The notes: generated by a model from the sequence alone, not told the origin. A stretch of DNA of 64,000 nt from Buxus sempervirens (GCA_947561395.2 OX387190.1:36878392-36942391); one strand, 5' to 3'. Counted from the stretch's first letter, positions 45,780 to 57,800 are shown. Numbers and translations: made by a program.

Positions 45780-46569
45780 TTGAAAAATTTTAAAAAAAGT
45801 TTTTTTGAACAGCAGAACTGTGAGATGGCATCATCTCACTGGTTGCATGCATACAGCAATAAAATGTTATAAGCCCTCTCTTTTTTTATTTTCATTCGTT
45901 AATTTCTTTTCATATGTATTTAAATTAATTTTAATTCTTTAATTTTGGGTTTATACTTATGTTATTAACTCTTGAAATCTCAAAATATAAAATAAATCGA
46001 AGATTAAAAACTTTAAAAAATATTTTTCTTATATTTTAAATTAATTTAAATTCTTTTATTTTGGTTTTTGGTTTTTTTTACATAATTTACCAACTCGTGA
46101 ATATTCAAAATATAAAAAAAATAGAAGATGGAAAAACCTTAAAAAATATTTTCTCCTTTGTTTATTTTTAAGATATTACTTTCACTTAACCAACCTTTTA
46201 AAAAATTATTAAAAAAACTTAATTTTGAAAAATTAGAATTATTCAAAACAAGGAAAAAAAATTTAAAATCAAATAAATAAATATTAATAGATATAGATAT
46301 AGGATACATTGATATTTTGCACTTTTTTTTTAACTTCTCTTTTTTTAAAATTTTGTAGAATTTTTTTGTATAATGCCACAAAGCCGCAATGAAATTTTGA
46401 CGAAATGACACATGGGGCATCAGCAAAACAGCACCAAAAACTAGCGTGGTGAACCTTGATGAGCATGACATGCCTTTCCACCACAAATACCACTCGCATC
46501 ATCACTCATTTTCAAGGCACATACATCATCAAATCCAAGCTTTCCACTTCGATCTTATAACCTTATGCC
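45780..46569. other. AT-rich spacer
   Basis: Very AT-rich, with long T and A runs. Positions about 45,890-46,000 and 46,020-46,120 look like two diverged copies around a TTAAATTAATTT-type core. No gene seen. Confidence 0.5.
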
Positions 46570-46577
46570 ATAAGTAC

Positions 46578-47764
46578 TAGTGGTGCAACTCGGTTCGGTT
46601 CAGTCTGGATTGATGTCAACCCAAGACCAAACCGAAAATACATATATTCAACCCAAAACCGAACCGAACCGAATTCTAAACCGAACCGAAGTTAAATGAT
46701 ATAACCGAAACCCAAACCGAACCGAACCGAATTACATGAGGTCAGTTCAGATCGAGTAAAACGATTTAGCTAAGGCATGTTTAATCAAATTGAACCACCT
46801 GAAAGGTATTTTGTGATGAAGAACAATACGCAGATGAAGAATACATCATAAACCTTAATCCCGAGTTTAAACACCAAAACAACAAACTACAAAGAGTATC
46901 TCATTCCAATCGCAATAAGAGAACTTTACAAGCATGAACACACTAAGATGAAATCCCGAGTTGACCAACCACAGAAATCATGAAAATAAAGAAAACCAAA
47001 TAACCTAAAGCCCTCTAAATCGATACTAGATAATCTTTTCGAAATCAAAAATTTCTATCACAACTGGCTCTTCCGATCACCAAAATAATTGAATCAATCA
47101 ATCATGATCATTAAAGGAATAAAATAGATTAAAAAAAAGAGTTAAAAAAAAACCAATAACCTCAACCTTTGAAGTCACAACTCTCTTCTTGCGGCACTTG
47201 GTGTGATTGAAGTCGAATAATGGCGCCTTTAATCAATCGGCTTTAAGGAACAATAATGAATCTGGCCTTTAATCAATCGGCTTTATGGTTGATCAGAAGA
47301 AGAGACGAACCTACTTGAGTGGCTTCTCAGTTTACCAATTTAGGCGAGAAAACAAAGAATAGATCTAAACGAGAGAGAGGGAGAGAGGGAGAGAGAGAGG
47401 GAGGGAGTGAGACGAGAGTGAGGGAAGGAGGGAGAGACGAGGAGGGAGGGAGTGAAAGAGACGAGAGAGAGAGAGGGAAAGGAGGGGAGAGAGAGAGAGA
47501 GGGGAGGAAGATGGTACTCTTCAACTTTAAGTCGGCGAAGTCCTCTTAGATTGCAATTTGTAGAGTTTTGTCGGGATTTGTAATTTTATTAAATTTTAAG
47601 GGTATTATAAATTTTAATATTATATATAATAATTCGGTTCAATTCAGTTTAACCGAACACAAAAACCAAAACCGAACCGATTTAATTCGGGTTAATTTTT
47701 TACGGACCAAAACCAAATCGAAGTCGGTTTGGTTTGGGTTTACCTGGACCGAGTTACAGCCCTA
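46578..47764. mobile_element. Non-autonomous hAT-like element
   Basis: The 1,187-bp element has imperfect terminal inverted repeats: TAGTGGTGCAACTCGG at the left, and TAGGGCTGTAACTCGG as the reverse complement of the right end (13/16). It is flanked by perfect 8-bp ATAAGTAC duplications (46,570-46,577 and 47,765-47,772). Subterminal regions are rich in CGGTTCGG/AACCGAACCG motifs, as in known plant hAT families. It carries no transposase. The interior has a 20-bp repeat around CCTTTAATCAATCGGCTTTA (47,226 and 47,269) and a GA-rich tract. Confidence 0.85.
47370..47510 (+). repeat. GA-rich low-complexity tract
   Basis: Dense GAGAGGGAGA repeats. The open frames on both strands here are compositional and not genes. 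Confidence 0.9.
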
Positions 47765-47772
47765 ATAAGTAC

Positions 47773-48693
47773 AAGATAAGTTGATTTCACCTTTGAAAAC
47801 GTATCTGACCATAACTCCACCTATATACGTCTTAAAACACATACTAAGGCCATGAAATCTCCGTGTTATAATAAGCCTTACGAAGACAACTCTAACAATG
47901 TCAGCACCAACACTATCTCAAGTGAAAACGTTTTCTGTTTTATACCGCTAGCTAGGTGGACAAGAAGTACTAGACGTATGAACAAAGAGGTAAATGAGAG
48001 AGCGAATAGTTTTACAACTACTTATTTAGTTTTATTAAAAAATTGAAAACCATTTTATTAATAAATCTTTACAATGATGTGTAAGGTTTATTTTGCTAAG
48101 TCTCACATTTTTCTTGGTGCAATTCCCAAAGGGGCACCTCGCGTTATATATAATACTATACTATAATAGAGATATAGATTCATGCATCTACACGCCTGCC
48201 TTTTTTGTGACAATGTTAAGATGTATCCGCACGTGCCGCTTAATGCAACTCAGTCGCTCTCTTTCTTCCTACATTTCAAGTATTTTTTTTTAAGGGACAA
48301 ATGGCATCCACGTAGCTTAGCAACTCATATAAGCTATGCTCTAACTGTAGCATCTACTTGGCTCCGGACCCTTCCTAGTCCTTTTCCTTCCAAGGTTTTG
48401 TTATGGCATTGATCATCAGTCATGCTCGTTAATGGAGAAACTATCAAGAAAAAATTTCTACCAAAAAACAAAAACTATCAAGAAAATTTTGAAATGAATA
48501 AATTTAGTTTTGGTTGGTTGAGCAACCCTCCCATGCTACAATCTATCATGCCAGAATCTTTTGTGTTCTTTCTAAATAATAGCACACACTCAAACACACA
48601 CATATATATATATTTTGGAATTCAAGGTATCCGGGCCCGCTTATGTTCAACTGACTAATCCTTGAGGGCCCATGCAAGACCTTGCAACTCACA
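47773..48693. other. Intergenic DNA between hAT elements
   Basis: No gene recognised; AT-rich, with a TATATATATA run at 48,602-48,611. Confidence 0.5.
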
Positions 48694-48701
48694 TGGCTCA
48701 G

Positions 48702-48905
48702 TAGGAATGAGTATTGGGCCGTGCTGGCCCGAGCACGGCACTGCCCAGCACGCCAGCGGCCCGGCACGGCATGGCTCGTTTGGGCATGGCCTACGGGCCC
48801 GCACGCCAGCCCGGGCCTTGGCGGGCGAGCCCGCATGCCGGCCCGGGCCTAGACGCCGGCCCGCTGGGCACACCCCAACGGCAGGCACGCGGGCCGGCCC
48901 GCCTG
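48702..48905. repeat. GC-rich subterminal arm of the hAT (left)
   Basis: Packed with GGCCCG, GCACGGCA and GCCGGCCC words, with a partner arm at about 51,885-51,985. Subterminal motif clusters are the usual transposase binding zones in hAT elements. Overlapping GC-rich frames here are artefacts of composition. Confidence 0.75.
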
Positions 48906-49117
48906 AGAGCTAGCCAACGCGGCTAGCTCTCTTTTCCCCCCCATAAAAGTGGTTTTTAGCCACTTTTATGCCCATTTTACCCCCCAACAGCCATATAACA
49001 GCTATATTGGGGGGCTATAGTTGTAATTGATGATTAAAAGACCTTTTCTACCCTTCCAACTGCAAAATAACAGTTATATTGAAGGGTAGATGTGGTAAAA
49101 AGCCACTTTTAATTTTC

Positions 49118-49125
49118 TATAAATA
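49118..49125 (+). promoter_or_regulatory. TATA box of the hAT transposase
   Basis: TATAAATA in CTATAAATAGCC. The transposase start codon is at 49,485, with a leader of about 330 nt that may hold an intron. Confidence 0.5.
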
Positions 49126-49484
49126 GCCACTCCCTTTCCCACTCCAAACCACACATCTTCTACAATCTCCTACTCTCTTCTAATTGATTATCAAATAGTT
49201 TCTTTGCTTTAATTGTTGTAATTGGAAATTGGTGATACTCGATCTCTTCTAATTGTTCAAGCATCAGAAGTGGGAAATTGGACTCTGCAGGTTGAAGGCT
49301 TCAATTGCAAAGTTCAAGATTCATTCTAAAGAGGTATTCTTCTATTTAATTTTTTGATTTTAAAATTAGTAGAAATATTATTATTATAAGTAAGTCTCTC
49401 CTTCTACCTTTCTTATAAATTAATATCACCAAATATTTATAATAATATTATTTATTAAGAAATTTTTTTTCCAAAAATTTGATA

Positions 49485-51549
49485 ATGGACCCTAGGTATC
49501 CTATGTTTTTTGACACTGAAGAAAGGAAATATCTTAGACTCCTTTCTGACCCAACATTTTCTGATGATATAACTCAATCCCAATATAATGACCCTCCCAT
49601 CCAAGATCTTAAAACTGAATTTCCTTTGCAAGATATGGGATCGTCTTCCCTACCACCTAGGAGCACCAAGAGGAATAGAACCTCCGGTGTTTGGCTCAAT
49701 TTTACAATTGAAACTGTAGGGAGTGAAGAGAAGGCAGTGTGTAACCATTGCAAAAAACAGTTTAGTTGTAAAGGAAAAAGTTGTACAGGCCACTTGAACC
49801 GGCATTTGCAGAAATGCCTTCCAAAACATGGCCAAATTGACCCTAGGCAAACCCAAATTTCTACTAGTAGTGTTACTATGAATAATTTTGTTTTTAATCA
49901 AGAAGAAACAAGGCTTGAAATAGTAAAGTGGGTAATTCAAGAAGAATTACCCTTTAGATTAATAGATTCTAAAAGATTTAACTGTTTAATAACTAAATAT
50001 TTAGCACCACAATTTAAACCTTTTTCACGCCACACTTTAAGAAAGGATGCTAAAAAAATTATATGTAAAAATGAAAAATGCATTAATAGAAACTTTTTCA
50101 AACAATACCTTTAAGATAGCTTTAACCTCAGATATTTGGACAAGTAGAAAACAAATAAGTTATTTAACTATAACTGCACATTATATTGATGAAAATTGGA
50201 ATATGAAAAAAAGAATAATAACTTTTGAACCACTAGATGCTAGCCATACTGGATTAAATATATCAAATGCTATAAGTATAAATCTAAGAAATTATAAAAT
50301 ACACAATAAAATAATGGCTCTAGCACTTGATAATGCAAGTGCTAATAATGTTGCAGTAGGAATATTAAGACAATAATTAAACTTAAATATAGATGGAAGT
50401 TTATTTCATGTTAAGTGTGCTTGTCACATCCTTAATTTAGTTGTGCAAGATGGATTAAAAATTGTTCAACATCATTTAATAAATATTAGAGATGCAGTAA
50501 GATATATAAAACAATCTAGCACAACCGCTAGAGAATTTAAATATTATTGTGAAACTTTAGGAAAGCAATATAAAAAAATTACCCTAGATGTTGAACATAG
50601 GTGGAATTCAACATATTTAATGCTAGAAGCTGCACTAGGATTAAAACAAGAAGTTGCAATATTTTATAAAACTAAAATGCTTGAAAGTGAATTAGAGGAT
50701 CTTGATTGGAAAATAGCCGAAATTTTAAGAGATTTTTTAAAAGTTTTTTATGATGCAACAAGATATTTATCAACAGTTTATTACCCAACATCCCCAAGTA
50801 TTGTAGCTTGTTTATATCAAATAAGTATTTGTTTTAAACAATATAGAAATGTACCCATTGCTAAGGAAATTATCGTTGCAATAGAAGCTAAAATTTTAAA
50901 ATATTGGTAAGAGATGCCTAATTTATATTGTTTAGCTACTACAATGGACCCTAGGATTAAATTAGGAGTTGAAGACTTAATAGATAGAATAAATGAGAAT
51001 ATGAATTCTACTTTTCAAATAGATATACGTAAAATAAGAACCCTATTAGAAAAACTTTTTTGTGAATACGATATTAGTAGTAGCATACAAGGTCATACGC
51101 GAACCCAACAAACACTACCAGATAATTCCCCTTGGAATTTTTTAAGTGGGAGAAGAATGGGAAAACAACCAGCATCTAGTAGTGGGGGATCATCTGAATT
51201 AATGATTTATTTAGAAAGCCCCCCAATGAGTTTCAATACTATAGAAGAGCATAATGCTTTTAACATTTTGACATGGTGGAAGTAAAATCAGGTTAATTAT
51301 CATGTGCTTTCCGCCATGGCACGTGATCTACTAATGATTCCAGTGTCCACAGTTGCATCGAAATCAGCTTTTAGCGCAGGTGGACGAACTGTGGACGACT
51401 ACAGGAGCAGATTAAATCCGGAGATGGTGCAAGCATGTGTCAGTCTTACAGATTGGTTAAGGGCGGAACTGAGAGATCAAGAATATGAAGATGATCAACT
51501 TGCTGGAGACTTTGATGATTTGAATATTGATTTTAGTCAACCAGAGTAG
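49485..51549 (+). pseudogene. hAT transposase (BED finger, catalytic core, hATC)
   Basis: ATG 49,485 (MDPRYPMFFD). A BED-type zinc finger spans about residues 68-115 (VWLNFTIETV, CNHCKKQF, HLNRHLQKC). One frameshift occurs near the A-run at about 50,050; all later coding is in a single other frame. The core shows TSDIWTSRKQISYLTITAHYID, ALDNASANN, CHILNLVVQDGL and DVEHRWNSTYLML. The C-terminal hATC dimerisation region reads DLLMIPVSTVASKSAFSAGGR. Three in-frame stops at 50,374, 50,908 and 51,283 break it. Length and order match zinc finger BED domain-containing (RICESLEEPER-type) hAT transposases. It is non-functional as it stands. Confidence 0.92.
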
Positions 51550-51884
51550 TCTAAGTTTTGTTATAATTTTTGTAATCAAAGTATAGGTATTGTACTTTCT
51601 CTTTTTTTTGTTTCTTTTAAACTGCAAATGATAGATAGATGAGTGGAACTCAACCTAGTTGGGATGTGCTTATACTATAGTGATGCAGTATTATTTGTTC
51701 AAGTAATTATGTAATTTTTGCAAAGTTGTAATTGTACTTATGATAATTAATGAATTTATATTTTTTTTAGCAAAATCAATCCCAATTTGTGTAAGACAAT
51801 TTTGTGAATAATAAAAGTATTTTTCAGAAATTTTTTGGGATTTTTTTTTTGCATTTTTAAAGTTTTTTTTTTATTTAAAGGGGT

Positions 51885-51990
51885 TTGGCCCGCCGGCCCG
51901 GCACGGCACGCCTACTGGGGTGTGCCGTGCCGGGCCGGGGTATTGGCCAAATGGGCCTGGCGTGCCGGGCCGGCCCGCCGCTCATCCCTA
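51885..51990. repeat. GC-rich subterminal arm of the hAT (right)
   Basis: GGCCCGCCGGCCCGGCACGG and related words, partly complementary to the left arm. Confidence 0.75.
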
Positions 51991-52186
51991 TGGCTTAGGT
52001 AAGTCCTTGAAGGGAACACACCCCCAGGCCTCAAGCTTTGACCACCAGGGCAACCCTTTGGGGTTATAATAGCATATATATGTGAACAAAGAAGATGACC
52101 AAAAGTGGAAAATAAAAATATGCTAGCTCAATGTATATCAAGAAATACCTTTGCATTAAGTATTAGCTTATAGATATGATGAATTA

Positions 52187-53434
52187 GGGTCCGTTTGGTA
52201 ACGCTTTTGCTTTATTGCTTTTGAAAGCAAGAAAGCAAAAAAATACTTTTCTGCTTTTCAGAAGATCTTTTGTTGAAATAAAGCTGTTTTGTAAACTTTT
52301 GCTTTGCTGCTAAAAAGCAAAAAAGCATGTTTGATAATTACAGTAGCATATAAATTGCTTTTATTGTATCATATAAAACTACCGTAAAAAGTTGATGCAT
52401 TCTACTTAAAAATATACTTGACGTATATTGTAACGGGTTGAGAAATAATCGGGTTGGTTCAAGTTGAATCTATTTATTGGTAGGTTGAGAAAAGCCAAAA
52501 CCAAACCCAACTTGCCAATAATTGAGTTCAACCCACCCCGATTAAAATTTTTATTTTTTAATTATAAAAAATAATTATAAAAAATATACCAATAGAAAAT
52601 AACATGAATTAGTAATACAATTTAGGGTTAAACGGGTCATCATCAGGTTGAATGGGTCATTATTGAGTTAAATGGGCCATTATCGAGTTAAACGGGTCAT
52701 TATCATGTTAAACGAGTTATTATCTGGTAAAACGGGCCATTATCTTGTTAAATGGGTCATTATTGTGTTAAACGGGTCATTATCGGGTTGAACCGGTCAT
52801 TTATCGGGTTGAACGAATCATTATCAGGTTAAGCGGGTCATTATTAGGTTAAACAGGTCATTATCGTGTTAAACAGGCCATTATCGAGTTAAACGGGTTA
52901 TTATTAGGTTAAACAGATCATTATCAGGTACAACGAATCATTATCGGGTAAAACGAATCATTATCTAGTTAAACGGGCCATTATTGGGTTAAATGAGTCA
53001 TTATCTGATTAAATGAGCCATTATCGTGTTAAACGGGTCATTATTGTGTTAAACGGGTCATTATCAGGGTGAACGGATCATTATCGTGTTAAACAAGTCA
53101 TTATTGAATTTAACGGATCATTTTCGGACTAGATTCGAGTTGACCCGAATACGAATGGGTTACTAAATCCCCAACTCGAAATCGACCCAACTATTACACG
53201 GGTCAACCCAAACCCGTTAATTCGGGTTGGATTGGACATGGTGGGTCAATTTTTTCCCAGTCTAGTTTTGTGTCGAGGGTTTTAGAAGCAAGAGAGCAAA
53301 TTTATGGTTAAAGTGAGAAGCAACATTTCTATGCTTCTTTTGAAAAGCAATAAAATTGCTTTTTTGCTTCTTATAAATTGTTTCATGTGTGCATAACCAA
53401 ATAGCACTTTTGAAAAGCGTTACCCAATAGTACC
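52187..53434. mobile_element. PIF/Harbinger-like non-autonomous element with internal array
   Basis: The termini are GGGTCCGTTTGGTAACGC (left) and GGTACTATTGGGTAACGC (reverse complement of right). They are flanked by TTA at 52,184-52,186 and 53,435-53,437, the trinucleotide duplication typical of PIF/Harbinger. Long subterminal zones of AAAGCAATAAAAGC-type words are inverted copies. The middle (about 52,425-53,275) has a different composition, with GGGTT/AACCC words, and may be a nested insertion whose ends I could not define. No ORF of note. Confidence 0.7.
52627..53127. repeat. 25 x 20-bp tandem array
   Basis: Twenty-five head-to-tail copies of a 20-bp unit with consensus GTTAAACGGGTCATTATCGG; one copy (the ninth) has 21 bp. 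Copies differ by one to five bases. The array translates into nothing stable. It lies inside the 52,187-53,434 element. Confidence 0.93.
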
Positions 53435-53930
53435 TTACTTATTATAATATCATATTTATACTATTATTTATGTGAAACATAGAGAATAATCCTAGATTTT
53501 GACCAACCTTTTTACTTGGCCACAAAAAATCCTTGAGAAACCTTTTAAAGACTCATGTATCCATTAGATAACTACCCACCTAAATGTTCATATCTTATCA
53601 AGTAAATACCCAAACAACCCTATGTTATCAAGTGTCGAAGTGGATATCCTATTAAAAAACTATCACCAAAAGACCCTCATGTAATTACCTATATATGCGT
53701 ATTTGCAGTAATACATGTGCCTCTCCTAATCTATACTATATATAATGCAAGAAGACCCCTTGGGAAGTGTGACAAACGCAATGTGCAATTTCCCCAAAAA
53801 AGCCTTCCTCACGTTATTAAGATTCACTAATAAAAGGATTGTAATTGTCATAAGAACTAAATTCCCTTAATTTAAAACTTAAATAAATTTTATAACTGTT
53901 CCCTCTACATCCCTTCTCACATGTAGTAGT

Positions 53931-54456
53931 TAGGGCTGGCAATGGGTCGGATATATATATCCGAATCCGATCCGAAAATCCCGAATCCGATCCGAAAATA
54001 TAGATCCGTGGTTCGAATACGGATATCGGATTTCGGATCCGAATCCGAATCTGTCCATATCCGATCCGAAAAATATCCAAACCGAAATTAACATATACTT
54101 TTCATTAAATCATTGGTAAACTTTGTATAAACCATGGTTGAACTATCCTTATTCATATCTTGCTTTAATATTTATATGGCTCATTAGTTTTGATAATTAA
54201 AATTTGCTTTAATAGTTAAACTTAACTTTTGAATTTTAAGTTCAAATCGGATCTAATTTGGATCGAATTCGGATTTCGGTTATTTATTCGGTCGAATTTC
54301 GAATTCGGATACATTATATAAATTCGGTTTCGAATTCGGATTCACATATAAAAGATTCGTCGGATTTCGGATCGAATTCGGATATCGGATTTTTATTTTC
54401 GATTCAGATTCGGATCATGACAGATCCGTACCGTATTCGACCCGTTGCCAGCCCTA
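53931..54456. mobile_element. Small hAT MITE
   Basis: 526 bp with near-perfect termini TAGGGCTGGCAATGGGTCG and TAGGGCTGGCAACGGGTCG (right end, reverse complement). Flanked by TGTAGTAG (53,922-53,929) and TGTAGTAC (54,457-54,464). An extra T separates the left duplication from the terminus. The interior is dominated by CGGATCCGAATCCG-type palindromic words. Non-coding; frames at 53,817-54,080 and 54,258-54,461 are artefacts. Confidence 0.85.
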
Positions 54457-54464
54457 TGTAGTAC

Positions 54465-56377
54465 TGCACGTGCACCGTACTAGTATAATATAGAAATGAA
54501 GTGTGTTTATATCATTTGCTTTAGAGATTATGAAAATTGACAAATTCAACTTCATCTTTCTTCTAGGAAAGAGGAATACAAATGGATCAATTAAATAGCT
54601 AAAAACAAAGTTCATTAAGAAGTCGTTTTGCAACATCACAATACCATTAACAAGAAAGCGACTCTCCATCCATCCCTACAAATTACAAAAAATTGAAAAG
54701 TTGGAACCACGATGGAAATTACATAACTGATCAAAATTGACCTAAGATCTTTCCCAAGTCATCCTCGTCTTTTCTTTGCTTCTTCAAACCTTCCAAGGTT
54801 GAATGGTATCTTCGTAAATTCGTCATTGTGGCTATTTGATATAAAACTATTTAACTTTTGGAAAGATTCATTATTCCTAGAAGCTTCGAAGCCTCCCGTT
54901 GGGTGGAACGCGAGCTGGACCCAAGCGACTCACCTTCCACGTTGGATCTGTTAATTGACTGGGCCCAAAAGCAGCCACCCAACCAGTGGCGTAAATTTCA
55001 CGTCATGAGCACCGTAAGCTGTTGACAATTGACCGAGAATGTAGCATCATGCATGCAACACTACAGTACATGATCTCTTCTCATATCAAGGGTTCTTTCG
55101 GATCAGAGAGAGAAAAAAACAAAAGAAAAAAAGGAGGCCTTGATATTAATGGGAATCCTACGGAAGATACTCTGCTAAAGCCAAACGGGCACCGGCGTTG
55201 AAGCCAGGGGCAATTAAAAATTTATTTTTTAATTAAAAAAAATATTTTTATATGTTTTAATTAAAATTTATGTTTTATTTTTCTAAAATTTATGATTCTC
55301 CCAAACTCATTAAAATTTCTATATTACATGAAAAGTATTGATTGAAAATTTTTTTTGTCCCCTCAAATTTGGAGTCTTGGTTCCGCTGCAAACGGATGGA
55401 ATGCGAATATTTCTTATTTGCTTATTTAATTCTTTTCTGGTTGCGTTAGTTGCCCTAAGAATTCTTGATAATTTAGAATAATGTTTGTTTTCGCCCAACT
55501 CTTGCGAAACGAAGGAGGCAAAAGAGAAAGGAAAATTTGGTTTTTAATGATATTTTTCAACATAATTCATATTTAGTCACTCAATTCTTGATAATTTAGA
55601 ATTAATGTTACTTTTAAAAAAAATTGACAATCAACATCATTTTACTATGTATGAGAAATTTCTTTTGAAAATACCATTAAAAAACTTGCAAACTTCAGTT
55701 TTTAACTAAATGATTAAAAAGATTTTCGAAGCATTTTGAGTTTATTTTCTGAAAAAATTCTAGATCAACACTGATTTTCAATTATTTTAAAAATACCACT
55801 AATTCTCAATTATCTAAAATTAGACGACTAAAGCTGAATTCTTTTAAAAATATCACTAAAGCCAATTTCCCACTAGGAAATTGCGCGAGACCGGTGACGG
55901 CAAAGTGCGGGACTTCGTCATAATTTCGTAACTAGATGGGGATGTGGACCCGAACACCGCAATTGAAGGAATAGGTGGGCCAATGTTTAATAACTAATAC
56001 TGTCGAAACACCAAAAAGAGACGCCGTACCATGAAAGAGTTGGAGGAGGGCGCACCATGTTAGGATTCCCTCATTTGTTCGTTCGATGAACATCTGACGT
56101 CTAAAACCGTCACAAGGTTCTTGAAGTTGGGACCCACAGAGGGTCTATTTTTTGACCATCAAACGGTGAGAATCTTAGGGCGCACGTACATGCGAGGAGT
56201 ACGCCAACGTTATCGTTGCTAAATTTTGAAGAAACCTCCAATGGAGAAACTTTTGGAAAAGGAAACAGACAGGTCATGATGACGCGGACCAACCAAAGCT
56301 AAGAAGCACTGGCCCACCTACCCCAACTCAGCCTCTTAAAGCCTCTCCCCTCCTCCTCAAGACTCCCCCGAAACTGA
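54465..56377. other. Upstream region of the DUF1685 gene
   Basis: No gene seen. A short A/T-rich patch at 55,210-55,290 and repeated words (TTCTTGATAATTTAGAAT at about 55,460 and 55,586) were noted. The last 300 bases become GC-richer towards the gene, with a pyrimidine-rich leader at 56,340-56,370. No convincing TATA box was chosen. Confidence 0.5.
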
Positions 56378-56449
56378 GTGAGAGAGGGAGAGCCGGTTTT
56401 CCTAGGCCGCGTGCGCGAGGTCACCGGACCTCCGCAACCTCGGCGCGTC

Positions 56450-57042
56450 ATGTCGGAGGCCAGACCTGCACTGCCGCTCTACAAACAACGATCTTGGTCT
56501 CCGGATGCCTACCGTGAAGAGGCATGGCTGAAACGGAAAGGAAACAACAGAAGGAGACAACATCGTAGCAAGAGCGTTACAGAAGAGGACCTCGATGAAC
56601 TCAAGGCCTGTATAGAACTTGGTTTCGGATTTGATTCCCCCGATATGGACAAAAGACTGTCTGATACTCTGCCCGCTTTGGATCTCTATTACGCTGTTAA
56701 CAAGCAGTATTACAAGAGCTTAACCAAGTCTTCCTCGACATCATCGTCGTCGATTTCCGTTTCAGAATCCGACGCGTCATCTCCCCTTGGAAGCCCTCAC
56801 ACCATAATAAGTCCTGGTAATCCTCCCTAAAATATTTTTCTGACGATACATGTCTTCTTTCCTGGTGGAATTCTTCGCTGTAAATCGTAAAATTAATATT
56901 GCAGTTCCTTGCAGAATTTATTAGTTTTAATCTGTTCTTTGCCGTGATTCTTGAAGGTGATAATCCTAAGATGGTGAAGACAAGGTTGAGGCAGTGGGCT
57001 CAAGTCGTCGCTTGTTCGGTGCGGCAATCAAGGCAAGATTGA
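56450..57042 (+). CDS. DUF1685 family protein (two exons: 56,450-56,816 and 56,957-57,042)
   Basis: The predicted 150-aa protein starts at ATG 56,450 (MSEARPALPLYKQRSWSPDA); the frame is open further upstream but only from a GTG. The intron is GT-AG (56,817-56,956), splitting a glycine codon. Exon 2 adds DNPKMVKTRLRQWAQVVACS and ends TGA 57,040-57,042. Landmarks: basic stretch GNNRRRQHRSKS (31-42), the family hallmark TEEDLDELKACIELGFGF (44-61), LPALDLYYAVNKQY (74-87), a serine-rich region (94-112), and the conserved C-terminal KTRLRQWAQVVACSVRQ. The family is plant-specific and of unknown biochemical role. No signal peptide or membrane segment is seen. This is the only intact host gene recognised in the window. 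Confidence 0.9.
56817..56956 (+). other. Intron of the DUF1685 gene
   Basis: 140 bp, donor CCTG|GTAATC and acceptor TTGAAG|GTGATA. Joining the exons yields the family C-terminus, which supports the boundaries. Confidence 0.85.
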
Positions 57043-57520
57043 AGATGATTTTAGGCGAATTAAGAAGAACGTACCTGACGTGATCTCCACCGACTTCGTT
57101 GTAAAAAAAGAAAAAAGGCCGGAGAAAAATGGAGAATCTAAACCAACTTGTGTTGCTTCTTTCTTTAGCCTTTTAGTTTTTCCTTTATTTTAAGGATTTT
57201 CATTGTTTTTGGTAAGGATTCCTTTAGTTAAGCTGAAGACTAATTTAATCTAGAAACGGTAGATTTGCTGTCTGAACTCTCGTTCTCGAAAAATGTCAAG
57301 TAAAGAAAGTCGAGGTTTCTGCTTGGACCGGTTTTTGGCTTTTGAACTTTTTGAACCGCCTAGCGATAAAAAGAAAGCGCGTTAATGTCTTGTCTTGCTG
57401 GTCTGAATTTTGGAATGGGAAGACTCTGTTTGAATTCTGAATTTGGGGAGAAAAGAAAAGAAAATTAAAAGAAGGAAAATGAGATTTTCTTTCACTTTCT
57501 CTCTAATGTAAAAATTTTGA
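57043..57520. other. 3' UTR and downstream spacer of the DUF1685 gene
   Basis: No further ORF. T-rich segments at 57,160-57,210 would suit a plant 3' UTR, but no single polyadenylation signal stands out. Confidence 0.4.
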
Positions 57521-57529
57521 AAAAAAATA

Positions 57530-57800
57530 AAATTCACCATTACTTATCGCTATTCACACCACCCACCCACCCCACCATTAGTACTATCCATCACAATCCA
57601 CCACTCACCATTGCCAACCATCATCCACCACCACCACCACTAGCCATCTCCACCATCTCCCACCACCCACAACCGCCGCTACCACCATCACTGACCACCG
57701 ACCATCACCATCACTAGCTGCTGCCACCATAGCCTACCAATACCACCATCCACCGCTGCCCACCACCACCCTCACAGTCACCTGGTACCATCACCTACCA
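57530..57800. repeat. CCACCA/ACCATC-rich low-complexity tract
   Basis: About 270 bp composed mainly of C and A with CCACC and CATCA words. The open frame 57,517-57,717 gives a His/Pro-rich sequence that is composition-driven. Confidence 0.85.

Larger units (their letters stand above)
48702..51990 (+). mobile_element. hAT transposon with decayed transposase
   Basis: The 3,289-bp element has short terminal inverted repeats (TAGGAATGAG left; TAGGGATGAG as reverse complement of the right end) and 8-bp duplications TGGCTCAG (48,694-48,701) and TGGCTTAG (51,991-51,998), one mismatch. Both subterminal arms are extremely GC-rich and made of GGCCCG/CGGGCC/GCACGGC words, in contrast to the AT-rich body. 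The arms are partly complementary. The body has a TATA box at 49,118-49,125 and a broken hAT transposase. Confidence 0.9.

Noticed and set aside
47319-47549. Glu/Arg/Gly-rich open frame and its Ser/Leu/Pro-rich opposite
   Set aside because: Produced by the GA-rich tract inside a hAT element.
48546-48926. Four overlapping Gly/Pro/Arg/Ala-rich open frames
   Set aside because: They arise from the GC-rich subterminal arm of the hAT transposon.
52627-53127. Possible CRISPR-like array
   Set aside because: Units are directly adjacent with no spacers; it is a minisatellite.
56378-56449. Upstream extension of the DUF1685 protein
   Set aside because: It would start at GTG and adds residues with no family conservation. 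ATG 56,450 is preferred.
57517-57717. His/Pro-rich open frame
   Set aside because: Explained by the CCACCA-type low-complexity tract.
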